From NCBI RefSeq assembly GCF_028765545.1, contig NZ_JARACP010000015.1:1-64000 (forward strand): a DNA stretch of 64,000 nucleotides. Reading direction: 5' to 3'. Of this stretch, positions 1 through 8,265 are shown in pieces (the first letter of the stretch is position 1; each line of letters opens with the position of its first letter). The translations under genes and the position numbers were made by a program. The stretch comes from Aliivibrio sp. S4MY1. Lineage in GTDB: Bacteria; Pseudomonadota; Gammaproteobacteria; Enterobacterales; Vibrionaceae. The notes beneath the pieces are model-generated. The model was given only the letters and a program-made list of their open reading frames with translations. It did not search any database and was not told the DNA's origin.

Positions 1-44
1 TAGTGTGGGGTTTCCCCATGTGAGAGTAGGACATCGCCAGGCTT
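1..44 (+). rRNA. rrf: 5S rRNA, 3' end only
   Basis: The first bases match, nearly base for base, the 3' third of the complete 5S gene at 197-316, so the window opens inside the last gene of a ribosomal RNA operon. The closing helix strand reads TCGCCAGGC here but TCGCTAGGC in the second copy, so the two 5S genes are not identical. The 16S and 23S genes would lie upstream of the window. Confidence 0.93.
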
Positions 45-51
45 GAATTTT

Positions 52-81
52 AAAAAAGCCATCCAAAGGATGGCTTTTTTT
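52..81 (+). terminator. Intrinsic terminator after first 5S
   Basis: A 7-bp GC-rich stem (58-64 with 68-74), extended by A/T pairs and followed by seven T. It lies between the first 5S and tRNA-Thr, so anything downstream in this operon needs read-through or a promoter overlapping the hairpin. Confidence 0.85.
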
Positions 82-104
82 CGATTACATAAGTAAATCG
101 TATT

Positions 105-181
105 GCTGATATAGCTCAGCCCGGTAGAGCGCACCCTTGGTAAGGGTGAGGTCCCCAGTTCGAGTCTGGGTATCAGCACCA
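105..181 (+). tRNA. tRNA-Thr (anticodon GGT)
   Basis: A 77-nt cloverleaf: acceptor strands GCTGATA/TATCAGC, anticodon stem CACCC/GGGTG enclosing loop TTGGTAA (anticodon GGT), T-arm CCCAG-TTCGAGT-CTGGG, discriminator A and an encoded CCA. It sits between two 5S genes, the same order as rrfD-thrV-rrfF in the E. coli rrnD operon. Confidence 0.97.
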
Positions 182-196
182 TTTACGAATAGATTT

Positions 197-316
197 TGCT
201 TAGCGACCATAGCGTTATGGACCCACCTGATCCCATGCCGAACTCAGAAGTGAAACGTAATAGCGCCGATGGTAGTGTGGGGTTTCCCCATGTGAGAGTA
301 GGACATCGCTAGGCTC
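197..316 (+). rRNA. rrf: 5S rRNA (second copy)
   Basis: A complete gene of about 120 nt. The 5' strand TGCTTAGCGA pairs with the 3' strand TCGCTAGGCT, and the interior holds the conserved 5S core CCCATGCCGAACTCAGAAG. It is a distal extra copy at the end of the rRNA operon, 15 nt after tRNA-Thr. Ends are set by pairing and may be off by one or two bases. Confidence 0.96.
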
Positions 317-324
317 AAATTCTA

Positions 325-352
325 AAAGGCTTCCCATTGGGAAGCCTTTTTT
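325..352 (+). terminator. rRNA operon terminator
   Basis: Stem AAGGCTTCCC/GGGAAGCCTT followed by a T run, 10 nt after the second 5S. It is positioned to end the rRNA operon just before the convergent ilvY gene. Confidence 0.9.
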
Positions 353-364
353 CGTTTTTAACCA

Positions 365-1249
365 TCAAATAAATGTATTTTCGGCTACTTGCCATAGCGC
401 CTGAATGACTGAGTCATTTAATTTTGACTTCTTACAGCATAAGCCCAATTTAAAAGGCGCTATTGGTGATATGTTTAAACGCTGAACCTTATCTTTTACT
501 GGACTGTTATTTATTACTACGTCTGGTGCTATACCAATTCCACATCCTAATGCGACCATACTGACAATTGCTTCGTGTCCTGATACTTGTGCATAAATAG
601 TTGGTTTAATCTTTTGATCTTTAAACCACTGATTCGCTCTATTTCTTGCAGTTCCAGATTCTGGAAGAATAAATGGTAACGATTTCCAGTTTGTTGTTTC
701 TTTATTTATTTCACTAATAAAATGATTATTGCCTATTGGAGCGATGATGGAGAGTGGAATTTCACTAATAATTTCAAAAGCGAGTTTGTTTGATAATTTT
801 TCAGGTAGTGCAGAAATAGCAATATCAACCTCAGAGGATTCAATTTTATCAATTGCTTGAGCAGGATCTCCAGTAGATAACTTAATATCAATGTGTGGAT
901 AGTTAACTTTAAAATCATTTAATAATTGAGGGAGGTGACTGTAGCTAGCTGTCACTGAACAGAATAAATTGAGTTGTCCTTTGAGGGTATTATTTACAAT
1001 ATTGGAACTTGCTTTGTAGCCACTCCATTCTGAACAGATATTCAAAGCTACCGGAATGAGTTGTTTCGCCGCAGTGGTTAATTCAACACTTCGATTATCT
1101 CTAATAAATAATGGGTGTCCAATTTCATCTTCTAGCTTTTGAACTTGTCGGCTTAATGCTGAAGGACTCAGGTGCATTGCTTTTGATGTCTGAGTAAAGC
1201 TATGACTTTCGCAAAGATGTAGGAATGTTTGTAAAAGTTTTATATTCAT
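365..1249 (-). CDS. ilvY: LysR-type regulator of ilvC, IlvY
   Basis: A 294-residue LysR-family protein with an N-terminal winged helix-turn-helix (about residues 1-60, including the Ser-Pro-Ser-Ala-Leu-Ser-Arg-Gln recognition segment) and a C-terminal periplasmic-binding-like effector domain (about 90-290). It is transcribed divergently from ilvC with 127 bp between the start codons. In enteric bacteria that arrangement defines IlvY, which activates ilvC when bound to acetolactate or acetohydroxybutyrate and represses its own gene. A matching inverted repeat lies at 1265-1283. The identity rests mainly on divergence from ilvC; the family alone would not be specific. Confidence 0.9.
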   Translation of the reverse strand: MNIKLLQTFLHLCESHSFTQTSKAMHLSPSALSRQVQKLEDEIGHPLFIRDNRSVELTTAAKQLIPVALNICSEWSGYKASSNIVNNTLKGQLNLFCSVTASYSHLPQLLNDFKVNYPHIDIKLSTGDPAQAIDKIESSEVDIAISALPEKLSNKLAFEIISEIPLSIIAPIGNNHFISEINKETTNWKSLPFILPESGTARNRANQWFKDQKIKPTIYAQVSGHEAIVSMVALGCGIGIAPDVVINNSPVKDKVQRLNISPIAPFKLGLCCKKSKLNDSVIQALWQVAENTFI

Positions 1250-1264
1250 TTCGTGTTGTCATTT

Positions 1265-1283
1265 TTGCAATCATGTATTGCTA
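1265..1283. promoter_or_regulatory. Candidate IlvY operator
   Basis: An inverted repeat TTGCAAT-N5-ATTGCTA, six of seven positions symmetric, between ilvY and ilvC and just upstream of the ilvC -35 box. It fits the dyad form of LysR sites and the TTGCAA half-sites I recall for enteric IlvY operators. The assignment is inferred from position and symmetry. Confidence 0.6.
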
Positions 1284-1294
1284 ATATATCACTT

Positions 1295-1323
1295 TTGACA
1301 ATGTTAATCTTTCGTTATTATAT
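1295..1323 (+). promoter_or_regulatory. ilvC sigma-70 promoter
   Basis: A perfect -35 TTGACA (1295-1300), a 17-nt spacer and a -10 TTATAT (1318-1323). This predicts a leader of about 45 nt before the ilvC ATG. The likely IlvY dyad sits immediately upstream, as expected for an activator site. Confidence 0.7.
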
Positions 1324-1376
1324 TTTTATACACAAGATCATCCTAATGGATTAAATGATATTTATGGAGTTTTATC

Positions 1377-2861
1377 ATGGCTAACTACTTTAATACGCTA
1401 AATTTACGTGAACAACTGGATCAACTAGGTCGTTGTCGTTTTATGGATCGCGAAGAATTTGCAACAGAGGCTGATTACCTTAAAGGTAAAAAGGTAGTTA
1501 TTGTAGGTTGTGGTGCACAAGGCCTTAACCAGGGTCTTAATATGCGAGATTCAGGTTTAGATGTAGCTTATGCATTGCGTCAAGCAGCAATTGATGAGCA
1601 GCGTCAGTCATATAAAAACGCTAAAGAAAATAATTTTGTAGTAGATAGCTATGAAAATTTAATTCCTCAAGCGGATCTTGTTGTTAACCTAACTCCTGAT
1701 AAGCAACATACAAATGTTGTTGAGACTGTTATGCCTTTAATGAAGGAAGGTGCTGCTCTGGGTTATTCTCATGGCTTTAATGTTGTTGAGGAGGGTATGC
1801 AAATCCGTAAAGACTTAACAGTAGTTATGGTGGCTCCTAAGTGTCCAGGAACAGAAGTTCGAGAAGAATATAAGCGTGGCTTTGGTGTTCCAACACTAAT
1901 CGCTGTTCATCCTGAAAATGACCCTAAAGGTGAAGGTTGGGATATAGCGAAAGCTTGGGCTGCTGGTACTGGTGGTCACCGTGCAGGTTGCCTTGAGTCT
2001 TCTTTTGTTGCTGAAGTTAAGTCAGACTTAATGGGTGAGCAAACTATCCTGTGTGGTATGTTACAAGCAGGCTCTATTGTATCTTATGAAAAAATGATCG
2101 CTGATGGCATTGAACCAAGCTATGCCGGTAAACTTCTTCAGTACGGTTGGGAAACTATCACTGAAGCACTAAAGTTTGGTGGCGTAACTCATATGATGGA
2201 TCGTTTATCAAACCCTGCAAAAGTAAAAGCATTTGAGCTTTCAGAAGAACTAAAAGACTTAATGCGTCCTCTTTATAATAAACACATGGATGATATCATC
2301 CAAGGTGAATTTTCTCGTACAATGATGGCTGATTGGGCTAATGATGACCTAAACCTATTAGGTTGGCGTGAAGAAACAGGCCAAACAGCATTTGAAAATT
2401 ACCCAGAATCGGATGTAGAAATCTCAGAGCAGGAATACTTTGATAATGGTATTCTTTTAGTTGCGATGGTTCGCGCTGGTGTTGAGCTTGCGTTCGAAGC
2501 AATGACGGCTTCAGGTATCATTGATGAGTCTGCTTATTATGAATCTCTACATGAGTTGCCGCTGATTGCGAATACAGTTGCACGTAAGCGTTTATATGAA
2601 ATGAATGTTGTTATTTCAGATACTGCTGAATACGGTAATTATCTATTTGCTAATGTTGCAACGCCATTACTGCGTGAGAAGTTTATGCCTTCAGTTGAAA
2701 CAAACGTTATTGGTCGTGGTTTAAGTGAAACATCAAACCAGGTAGATAATGCCACCCTGATTGCTGTTAATGATGCTATTCGTAACCATCCAGTGGAATA
2801 CATCGGTGAAGAGCTACGTAGCTATATGAGTGATATGAAGCGTATTGCTGTTGGTGGCTAA
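1377..2861 (+). CDS. ilvC: Ketol-acid reductoisomerase (class II)
   Basis: A 494-residue enzyme that converts acetolactate or acetohydroxybutyrate to the dihydroxy acids of valine and isoleucine synthesis, using NADPH and Mg2+. The Rossmann motif GCGAQG is at residues 44-49, followed by GYSHGFNV and the [13 protein letters not shown] segment. A duplicated C-terminal all-helical domain makes it the long class II form (class I is about 330 residues). The start has a good ribosome binding site (TGGAG, 7-nt spacing). It is controlled from the divergent ilvY region and ends at a strong terminator. Confidence 0.98.
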   Translation: MANYFNTLNLREQLDQLGRCRFMDREEFATEADYLKGKKVVIVGCGAQGLNQGLNMRDSGLDVAYALRQAAIDEQRQSYKNAKENNFVVDSYENLIPQADLVVNLTPDKQHTNVVETVMPLMKEGAALGYSHGFNVVEEGMQIRKDLTVVMVAPKCPGTEVREEYKRGFGVPTLIAVHPENDPKGEGWDIAKAWAAGTGGHRAGCLESSFVAEVKSDLMGEQTILCGMLQAGSIVSYEKMIADGIEPSYAGKLLQYGWETITEALKFGGVTHMMDRLSNPAKVKAFELSEELKDLMRPLYNKHMDDIIQGEFSRTMMADWANDDLNLLGWREETGQTAFENYPESDVEISEQEYFDNGILLVAMVRAGVELAFEAMTASGIIDESAYYESLHELPLIANTVARKRLYEMNVVISDTAEYGNYLFANVATPLLREKFMPSVETNVIGRGLSETSNQVDNATLIAVNDAIRNHPVEYIGEELRSYMSDMKRIAVGG

Positions 2862-2879
2862 TTAATACCAAATGAATAT

Positions 2880-2916
2880 AAAAATGGCTTAACCAGTGAT
2901 GGTTAAGCCATTTTTT
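2880..2916. terminator. Bidirectional terminator, ilvC / ubiK
   Basis: Stem AATGGCTTAACCA/TGGTTAAGCCATT with T runs on both strands, between the convergent ilvC and ubiK genes. Confidence 0.9.
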
Positions 2917-2941
2917 ATGCGTAAATTATGCTTCTATCGAA

Positions 2942-3193
2942 TTACTTTTCTGATAGTTTTTCTTCTAATTCAGTCAGTTTTTGTTCCATTGTGGTCAGCT
3001 TTTGGCGAGTGCGTAACAGAACTTGAGTTTGAACATCAAATTCCTCTCTACTTACCACATCAAGCTTGTTTAGTTGCCCTTGGATAACCTGACGTACTTT
3101 TTGCTCAACATCGCTACCTAACTCTTTTACTGGTTGCGGCATTGAATCATGAATTTGTTTTGCTACTTGTTCTAATTTTTTTGGATCAAACAT
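2942..3193 (-). CDS. ubiK: Ubiquinone biosynthesis accessory factor UbiK
   Basis: A small protein of 83 residues, also known as YqiC. The N-terminal [19 protein letters not shown] and the central [17 protein letters not shown] block closely resemble the E. coli protein, and the C-terminus (about 55-83) is a heptad coiled coil. The family trimerises and helps the soluble Ubi proteins, notably UbiJ, in aerobic ubiquinone synthesis. Two adjacent ATG codons are possible; the second (3193) has better spacing from AAGGG. It is a lone gene between two terminators. Confidence 0.9.
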   Translation of the reverse strand: MFDPKKLEQVAKQIHDSMPQPVKELGSDVEQKVRQVIQGQLNKLDVVSREEFDVQTQVLLRTRQKLTTMEQKLTELEEKLSEK

Positions 3194-3258
3194 CATTTAC
3201 CCTTAATTGAATACTTTTCTTTATTCTAAGTAAAGCCTTGCCAATTGTCGCTAGTCAA

Positions 3259-3287
3259 ATAAAAAAAAGGCTACCGAAGTAGCCTTT
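3259..3287 (-). terminator. Terminator of the vexRAB operon
   Basis: On the minus strand, a stem AAAGGCTAC/GTAGCCTTT is followed by eight T, 17 nt after the vexB stop codon. Confidence 0.85.
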
Positions 3288-3303
3288 AATTTTTAAATCG
3301 CCA

Positions 3304-6300
3304 TTAAGACTCTTTAATATCTTTACCTTCTTCAAAGACTGGTAATGGTTTATGTTCACTAGCTAAGTAGCTGTAGATGACAGGTAGTACGAATAGTGTA
3401 AATAACGTACCAATTGCTAAGCCAGCAACGATAACAATACCTATACTGAAACGCTGAGCAGCACCTGCACCTGAGGCGTACATCAGTGGGATTAGACCTG
3501 CAATCATTGCCGCAGTCGTCATTAGGATTGGACGTAGACGAACTTTAGCTGCTTCAGTTACGGCTTCCATACGATTCTTAAGGTGATGGAGTTGCTCTTC
3601 TTTTGCCACTTCACAAATAAGAATACCATGCTTAGTAATCAAGCCTACAAGCGTGATTAAACCAACTTGAGAGTAGATATTCATTGTTGCTGCGCCCCAA
3701 GCAAGAGCGATTAAAGCACCACAAATAGCGAGTGGAACAGAAACCATGATTACTAATGGATCTCGTACTGATTCAAATTGAATAGCAAGGACCAAGAAGA
3801 TGATAGCTAGTGCCAAACCAAACGTAGCGTATAGTGCGCTGCCTTCAGTCACGTATTGACGTGCTTCACCCATATAATCATGATTATAGCCACTTGGTAG
3901 TGTGCTAGTCGCTAAATCTTCAAACCATACAATAGCATCACCCATCGCAATACCTGGAGAGGGTACTGCACCAATAGTGGCTGAGTTTAATTGGTTGAAG
4001 TGAGGTAGTGATCTTGGCTCAGCAACAACATCAATAGATATTAAGCTGCCAAGAGGAACGGCTTCACCGCTGGTTGAACGAACATAGTAGTTGTTCATTG
4101 ATTCAGGGTTAAGACGGTATTTACGCTCTACTTGAGGAATAACCTCATACGAACGTCCACTAAGATCAATTCGGTTAACGTAACCATCTGCCATCATTGT
4201 ACTTAGTGTAATACCAATGTCTTGCATGGTAATACCGTAAGCACCAGCTTTATCTTTATCTATGTTGATCTTCATTGTTGCTGAATCAAAATTCAAATCA
4301 AGATCAGAGTAAACAAACAGTGGGCTACCTTTAACGCTTGTTAGTACTTCAGTTGCGATTTGGAATAAGCTTTCAAAACTATTTGGTGTTGTAATAACAA
4401 ATTGAATTGGAAGACCAGAACCAGCACCTGGTAGTTCAGGCATTTGGAAGGCTGTTACTGCCATTCCTGGAATATCCTGTACTAATTCACCAACACGTTT
4501 AGCTACTTCAGCCTGGCTTGTTGTTCGCTCACTCCAAGGAACCATTGATGCGATACCAAACGCTTGGTTTGCATTAGGCACACCTGTAAATACTTGAGCA
4601 AAGGCAACTTCTGGTTGATTTGACAAAATGTTATTTACATCATTCATCGTATTTTGCATGTAATCAAGGTTTGCTGTTGAAGGAGCTGTACCCATCAACA
4701 TGATTACCCCTTTATCTTCCGATGGTGCTAGTTCACTTGGAATGAACTTAAATAACAATGGAAGGGTAACAAAAACAATAACAGCAAAACCAATAATTAC
4801 AGGGCGGCGAGTCATGATTGTATTTAGCATAATCTCATAACGATCACTCATACCATCTAAAATATGATGTACTTTTTTCTCAAAGCGATTTGGCTCTTCA
4901 TTTGCCACTAGCATTTTAGAACACATCATCGGAGACAGTGTTAATGCTACGATACCGGAAACAAATACCGAACCTGCTAGCGTTAGTGCAAACTCTTTAA
5001 ATAGAGAACCTGTAATACCACCCATCATTGCGATTGGAGCATATACCGCACCAAGCGTTAATGTCATTGCAATAACCGGAACCGCAATTTCACGAGTACC
5101 GATAATTGCCGCTCGGAAAGGGGTTTCGCCTAACTTGATATGACGGTCGACGTTTTCTAAAACAACGATAGCATCATCTACTACCAAGCCGATAGCAAGA
5201 ACCATTGCTAGTAGAGTCATCAAGTTCCAAGAGAATCCCATTGCTTGCATTACCATTGCCACACCAATAAGTGATAATGGGATGGTTACAATCGGGATGA
5301 TAACTGCTCGGAAAGAACCTAAGAACAACGTAATTACGATCAGTACGATTAATGCTGCTTCAACGATGGTTTTGATTACTTCATGAATAGACTCATTAAT
5401 CGCAATCGTAGAGTCATACATGATGTTCATTTTGATATTACTTGGTAAGTTCTTCTCTAATTGAGGAAGAAGCTCAAGTACATCAGCAGCAATGTTAATC
5501 GGGTTAGCACTTGGCGCGGCATTAATCGCTGCAACAACAGCTTCTTGTCCGTTAGCACTTGCACGGTAAACGTCATGACTCTTTTCAAGGGAGACTTTTG
5601 CAATATCGCTCAGGCGAACAATTTCCCCATTAGTCGTTCTGATAACAAGGTTCTCTAGTTCTTCAACATTAGAAACTTGAGTATCAGCACTGCCGTTATA
5701 AAGAACAAACTCACCGGTAGCTTGACCTGCAGCAGATTGGAAGTTATTAGCACTTAAAACGCCCATAACATCCGTTGCCGTCATATCAATAGCAGCCATA
5801 CGTGCTGGGTCTAGCCAGATACGCAGTGCGTACTTCATACCACCATAAAGATCTACTTTTGAAACACCATTAACCGTAAATAGCTGAGGGTTAACCACTC
5901 GCTCTAAGTAATCGGTAATCTGACTTGATACTAACTCATCACTTGTAAAGCCAATATAAAGTACCGCAGTGGTTGAGCCTGTAGACATAGTTACTGTTGG
6001 ATCTTCGGACTCTTTTGGTAGCTGAGAACGTACAGAGTTTGTCTTAGCCAAAATATCAGATAAGGCAGCATTTGGGTCAGTATTTAACTTCATAGTAACT
6101 GTAATGGTGGATTTACCCATTACAGATTGTGACGTCATAAAGTCAATGTTATCGGCTTGAGCTACCGCTTGCTCTAAGGGTTGAGTAATGAAACCTTGAA
6201 TAAGGTCTGCACTCGCACCGTAATAGCTGGTTGTTACCGTTACAACGGTATTCGTCATTTCAGGGTATTCACGGACCTGCATTTTGAAAATTGCTTGAAT

Positions 6301-6375
6301 ACCAAGCAAAGCAATCAAAAAGCTGATCGATACCGCTAAAACTGGACGTTTAATAAAAACATCAGTAAAGCGCAT
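3304..6375 (-). CDS. vexB: RND multidrug efflux permease, VexB-like
   Basis: A 1023-residue inner-membrane proton/drug antiporter of the HAE1 RND family, about the usual length. It has an N-terminal transmembrane segment, two large periplasmic loops and two blocks of membrane helices. Proton-relay residues are visible: GLVVDDAIVVLENVDRH in TM4 (near residue 400) and ITKHGILICEVAKE in TM10, where Lys is part of the relay in AcrB. It is the last gene of vexR-vexA-vexB, 11 bp after vexA. Position near ilvC matches what I recall of V. cholerae vexRAB. It needs a TolC-type outer-membrane channel, which is not encoded in this window. Substrates cannot be read from sequence. Confidence 0.9.
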   Translation of the reverse strand: MRFTDVFIKRPVLAVSISFLIALLGIQAIFKMQVREYPEMTNTVVTVTTSYYGASADLIQGFITQPLEQAVAQADNIDFMTSQSVMGKSTITVTMKLNTDPNAALSDILAKTNSVRSQLPKESEDPTVTMSTGSTTAVLYIGFTSDELVSSQITDYLERVVNPQLFTVNGVSKVDLYGGMKYALRIWLDPARMAAIDMTATDVMGVLSANNFQSAAGQATGEFVLYNGSADTQVSNVEELENLVIRTTNGEIVRLSDIAKVSLEKSHDVYRASANGQEAVVAAINAAPSANPINIAADVLELLPQLEKNLPSNIKMNIMYDSTIAINESIHEVIKTIVEAALIVLIVITLFLGSFRAVIIPIVTIPLSLIGVAMVMQAMGFSWNLMTLLAMVLAIGLVVDDAIVVLENVDRHIKLGETPFRAAIIGTREIAVPVIAMTLTLGAVYAPIAMMGGITGSLFKEFALTLAGSVFVSGIVALTLSPMMCSKMLVANEEPNRFEKKVHHILDGMSDRYEIMLNTIMTRRPVIIGFAVIVFVTLPLLFKFIPSELAPSEDKGVIMLMGTAPSTANLDYMQNTMNDVNNILSNQPEVAFAQVFTGVPNANQAFGIASMVPWSERTTSQAEVAKRVGELVQDIPGMAVTAFQMPELPGAGSGLPIQFVITTPNSFESLFQIATEVLTSVKGSPLFVYSDLDLNFDSATMKINIDKDKAGAYGITMQDIGITLSTMMADGYVNRIDLSGRSYEVIPQVERKYRLNPESMNNYYVRSTSGEAVPLGSLISIDVVAEPRSLPHFNQLNSATIGAVPSPGIAMGDAIVWFEDLATSTLPSGYNHDYMGEARQYVTEGSALYATFGLALAIIFLVLAIQFESVRDPLVIMVSVPLAICGALIALAWGAATMNIYSQVGLITLVGLITKHGILICEVAKEEQLHHLKNRMEAVTEAAKVRLRPILMTTAAMIAGLIPLMYASGAGAAQRFSIGIVIVAGLAIGTLFTLFVLPVIYSYLASEHKPLPVFEEGKDIKES

Positions 6376-6386
6376 AGTTCCTCCGA

Positions 6387-7493
6387 TTACAGCATTGGTG
6401 TTTCAGCAGGTGGTGTTGTCGCGTCGCTCTCTACAATACGAACCTTCGCATCATTACTTAAACGAACTTGACCTGTAGTTACAACCACATCGCCAGGTTT
6501 AACACCTTCAAGAATATGAGCAATTGCTTCTGAACGCTCACCTACTTTTACTACGTGCTGTTGAACGCGTTTTACGCCATCTTTCTCAGTGACAAGATAA
6601 ACGTTATCACCATAAAGCGTATAGGTAATTGCAGTTTGAGGAATTACCACTTGGTTTTCTAATGTAGGTAGAATAATTTCAGCACGAGCAAACATACCAC
6701 TACGTAGTTTCCCACCGTTATTAGGAATATCAGCTTGAACTTCAATTAAACCACTTTGAATATTTACGGCAGGTTCAATAGCACTAATTGAGCCTTTGAA
6801 GATATCGGCAGGGTAAGAATCAATAGAAATATCGATTTCTTGTCCAATATTGATGCGTGAGATGTCTGTTTGAGGAACAGTAAAGCGTAAACGCATGATA
6901 CTTGTGTCTTCTAAACGAACGATGTCAGTACTTGGTTGTAAATATTGACCAAGGTATACGTTACGAATACCAATTACACCGCTGAAAGGCGCTTTGATTT
7001 CACGACGATCAATAGATGCTTTCATACCTTCAATATCAGCAGCAAGAGAGAAGTAATTTGCTTCTGCTTCATCGTATGCTTCTTTTGAAATAGAACCTTT
7101 CTTGTATAGACCTTTATAACGTTTATATTTAGCTTCAGCTGCAGGAAGGCGCGCTTCAGTACTCTTTAAGTTTGCCTTTTCTACTTTAGAATCAAGAGAA
7201 ACTAATACTTGGCCTTTTTTTACTTGGCTGCCAGAATCAAACGAAATTTTATCAATGATGCCATTAACTTCAGTTGTTAACGTGACACCTTGGTTAGGTT
7301 CAATAAAGCCGATAGCTTCAATAGTTGGAGTCCAATGAGATGAAGCAATGGTTTCTACCGTAACAGGGAACTCAGGTTCTGGTCGGTTAGCCATATATTC
7401 AGCGATTTTTTGTTGTTTAAACATGTTAAAACCAATCACACTACCGAAAAGAAGTAGTGCAAGAAGCAACATAAAGAAAGTCCACTTTTTCAT
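6387..7493 (-). CDS. vexA: RND membrane fusion protein, VexA-like
   Basis: A 368-residue periplasmic adaptor of the HlyD/AcrA type. Residues 4-25 form a hydrophobic signal-anchor without a lipobox Cys, so it is probably held by a membrane helix rather than lipid. The order is barrel/lipoyl half (VTLTTEVNGIIDKI), a helical hairpin (about 95-160), the second lipoyl half (APFSGVIGIRNVYLGQYL), a beta-barrel domain and a membrane-proximal domain. It bridges VexB to an outer-membrane channel. It lies 18 bp after vexR and 11 bp before vexB, so the three are co-transcribed. Confidence 0.9.
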   Translation of the reverse strand: MKKWTFFMLLLALLLFGSVIGFNMFKQQKIAEYMANRPEPEFPVTVETIASSHWTPTIEAIGFIEPNQGVTLTTEVNGIIDKISFDSGSQVKKGQVLVSLDSKVEKANLKSTEARLPAAEAKYKRYKGLYKKGSISKEAYDEAEANYFSLAADIEGMKASIDRREIKAPFSGVIGIRNVYLGQYLQPSTDIVRLEDTSIMRLRFTVPQTDISRINIGQEIDISIDSYPADIFKGSISAIEPAVNIQSGLIEVQADIPNNGGKLRSGMFARAEIILPTLENQVVIPQTAITYTLYGDNVYLVTEKDGVKRVQQHVVKVGERSEAIAHILEGVKPGDVVVTTGQVRLSNDAKVRIVESDATTPPAETPML

Positions 7494-7511
7494 TCTGATT
7501 AGAACTCCGAA

Positions 7512-8078
7512 TTAGTGTTTGATAATTGCATCCCAGCTGGCTTCAATAGCCGCATCGAGATCATCGTTTGTTAAAGTAAAAAAACCTTGAGCATGCTTAC
7601 GGGCTAAACAAACACTCGCTTCTAAGCTCAGGCCAGTTAATATTTCTACACTTAGAGGTTTAAATACGCCTTGCTCAAGTCCATCAATAAAGAGTTGGTT
7701 TACTTGGGCAAACATTTCTTCCTCTAGTTCCTTAAATTTTACTAGATCAGAAGAAGGGAGTGAGTCGTATTGATTACGATTCAAAAACGTATTCTTCTCT
7801 GAAATAGCAAAGTGCCAAATGTTAAGCCACATAGTACGAAATCGGACTTTAATTGGGTCTGAATCTTGTACATTTTCTTGGATAGCAAATGCAACACGTC
7901 GCATAACATTCAATTTTATTTCTTCGATTAATGCTTCTTTATCATCAAAGTAGCGATATATCGTGCCTGCAGCAACACCGGCTTGGTTAGCGACTTTCTG
8001 CATGGATAAACCACGAAATCCGTCAGTCGCTAATAATTGCTCAGCCGATTCAAGAATAAGCTGACGCTTTTCCTTCAT
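7512..8078 (-). CDS. vexR: TetR-family repressor, VexR-like
   Basis: A 188-residue TetR/AcrR regulator with an N-terminal helix-turn-helix (LSMQKVANQAGVAAGTIYRYF region) and a variable ligand-binding C-terminus. I chose the ATG at 8078 because AAGGA lies 7 nt upstream. A longer reading from 8111 would begin inside the operator palindrome and has no comparable ribosome binding site. It heads the vexRAB operon and probably represses it; pump substrates or metabolites are the likely inducers. Activator behaviour, which has been described for some VexR-type proteins, cannot be excluded. Confidence 0.85.
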   Translation of the reverse strand: MKEKRQLILESAEQLLATDGFRGLSMQKVANQAGVAAGTIYRYFDDKEALIEEIKLNVMRRVAFAIQENVQDSDPIKVRFRTMWLNIWHFAISEKNTFLNRNQYDSLPSSDLVKFKELEEEMFAQVNQLFIDGLEQGVFKPLSVEILTGLSLEASVCLARKHAQGFFTLTNDDLDAAIEASWDAIIKH

Positions 8079-8094
8079 AAACTGATCCTTATGA

Positions 8095-8116
8095 AATGAA
8101 TGAACGTTCATTCATT
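8095..8116. promoter_or_regulatory. 22-bp palindromic operator for VexR
   Basis: A perfect 22-bp palindrome (AATGAATGAAC and its complement) lying 16 bp upstream of the vexR start and downstream of a good promoter. The form TGAATGAACGTTCATTCA is typical of TetR/AcrR binding sites. That VexR binds here is inferred from position. Confidence 0.8.
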
Positions 8117-8131
8117 ATTTTAGGCTACGAT

Positions 8132-8160
8132 GAATAAAATGTAATCTGTTTTTGTGTCAA
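8132..8160 (-). promoter_or_regulatory. vexRAB promoter
   Basis: Minus strand: a perfect -35 TTGACA (8160-8155), then TTATTC or TTTATT as a -10 after 16-17 nt. The palindrome begins about 15 bp downstream of the -10, so a bound repressor would block initiation or early elongation. Confidence 0.6.
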
Positions 8161-8265
8161 GAAACGTAAAGATCACACTTTTTCCTCGATGGTTTGCATG
8201 GTATTCCATGAACGACAGCTTTATTATAGGCGCAAATATTCATTAACGATTTATATAGGTGATTA

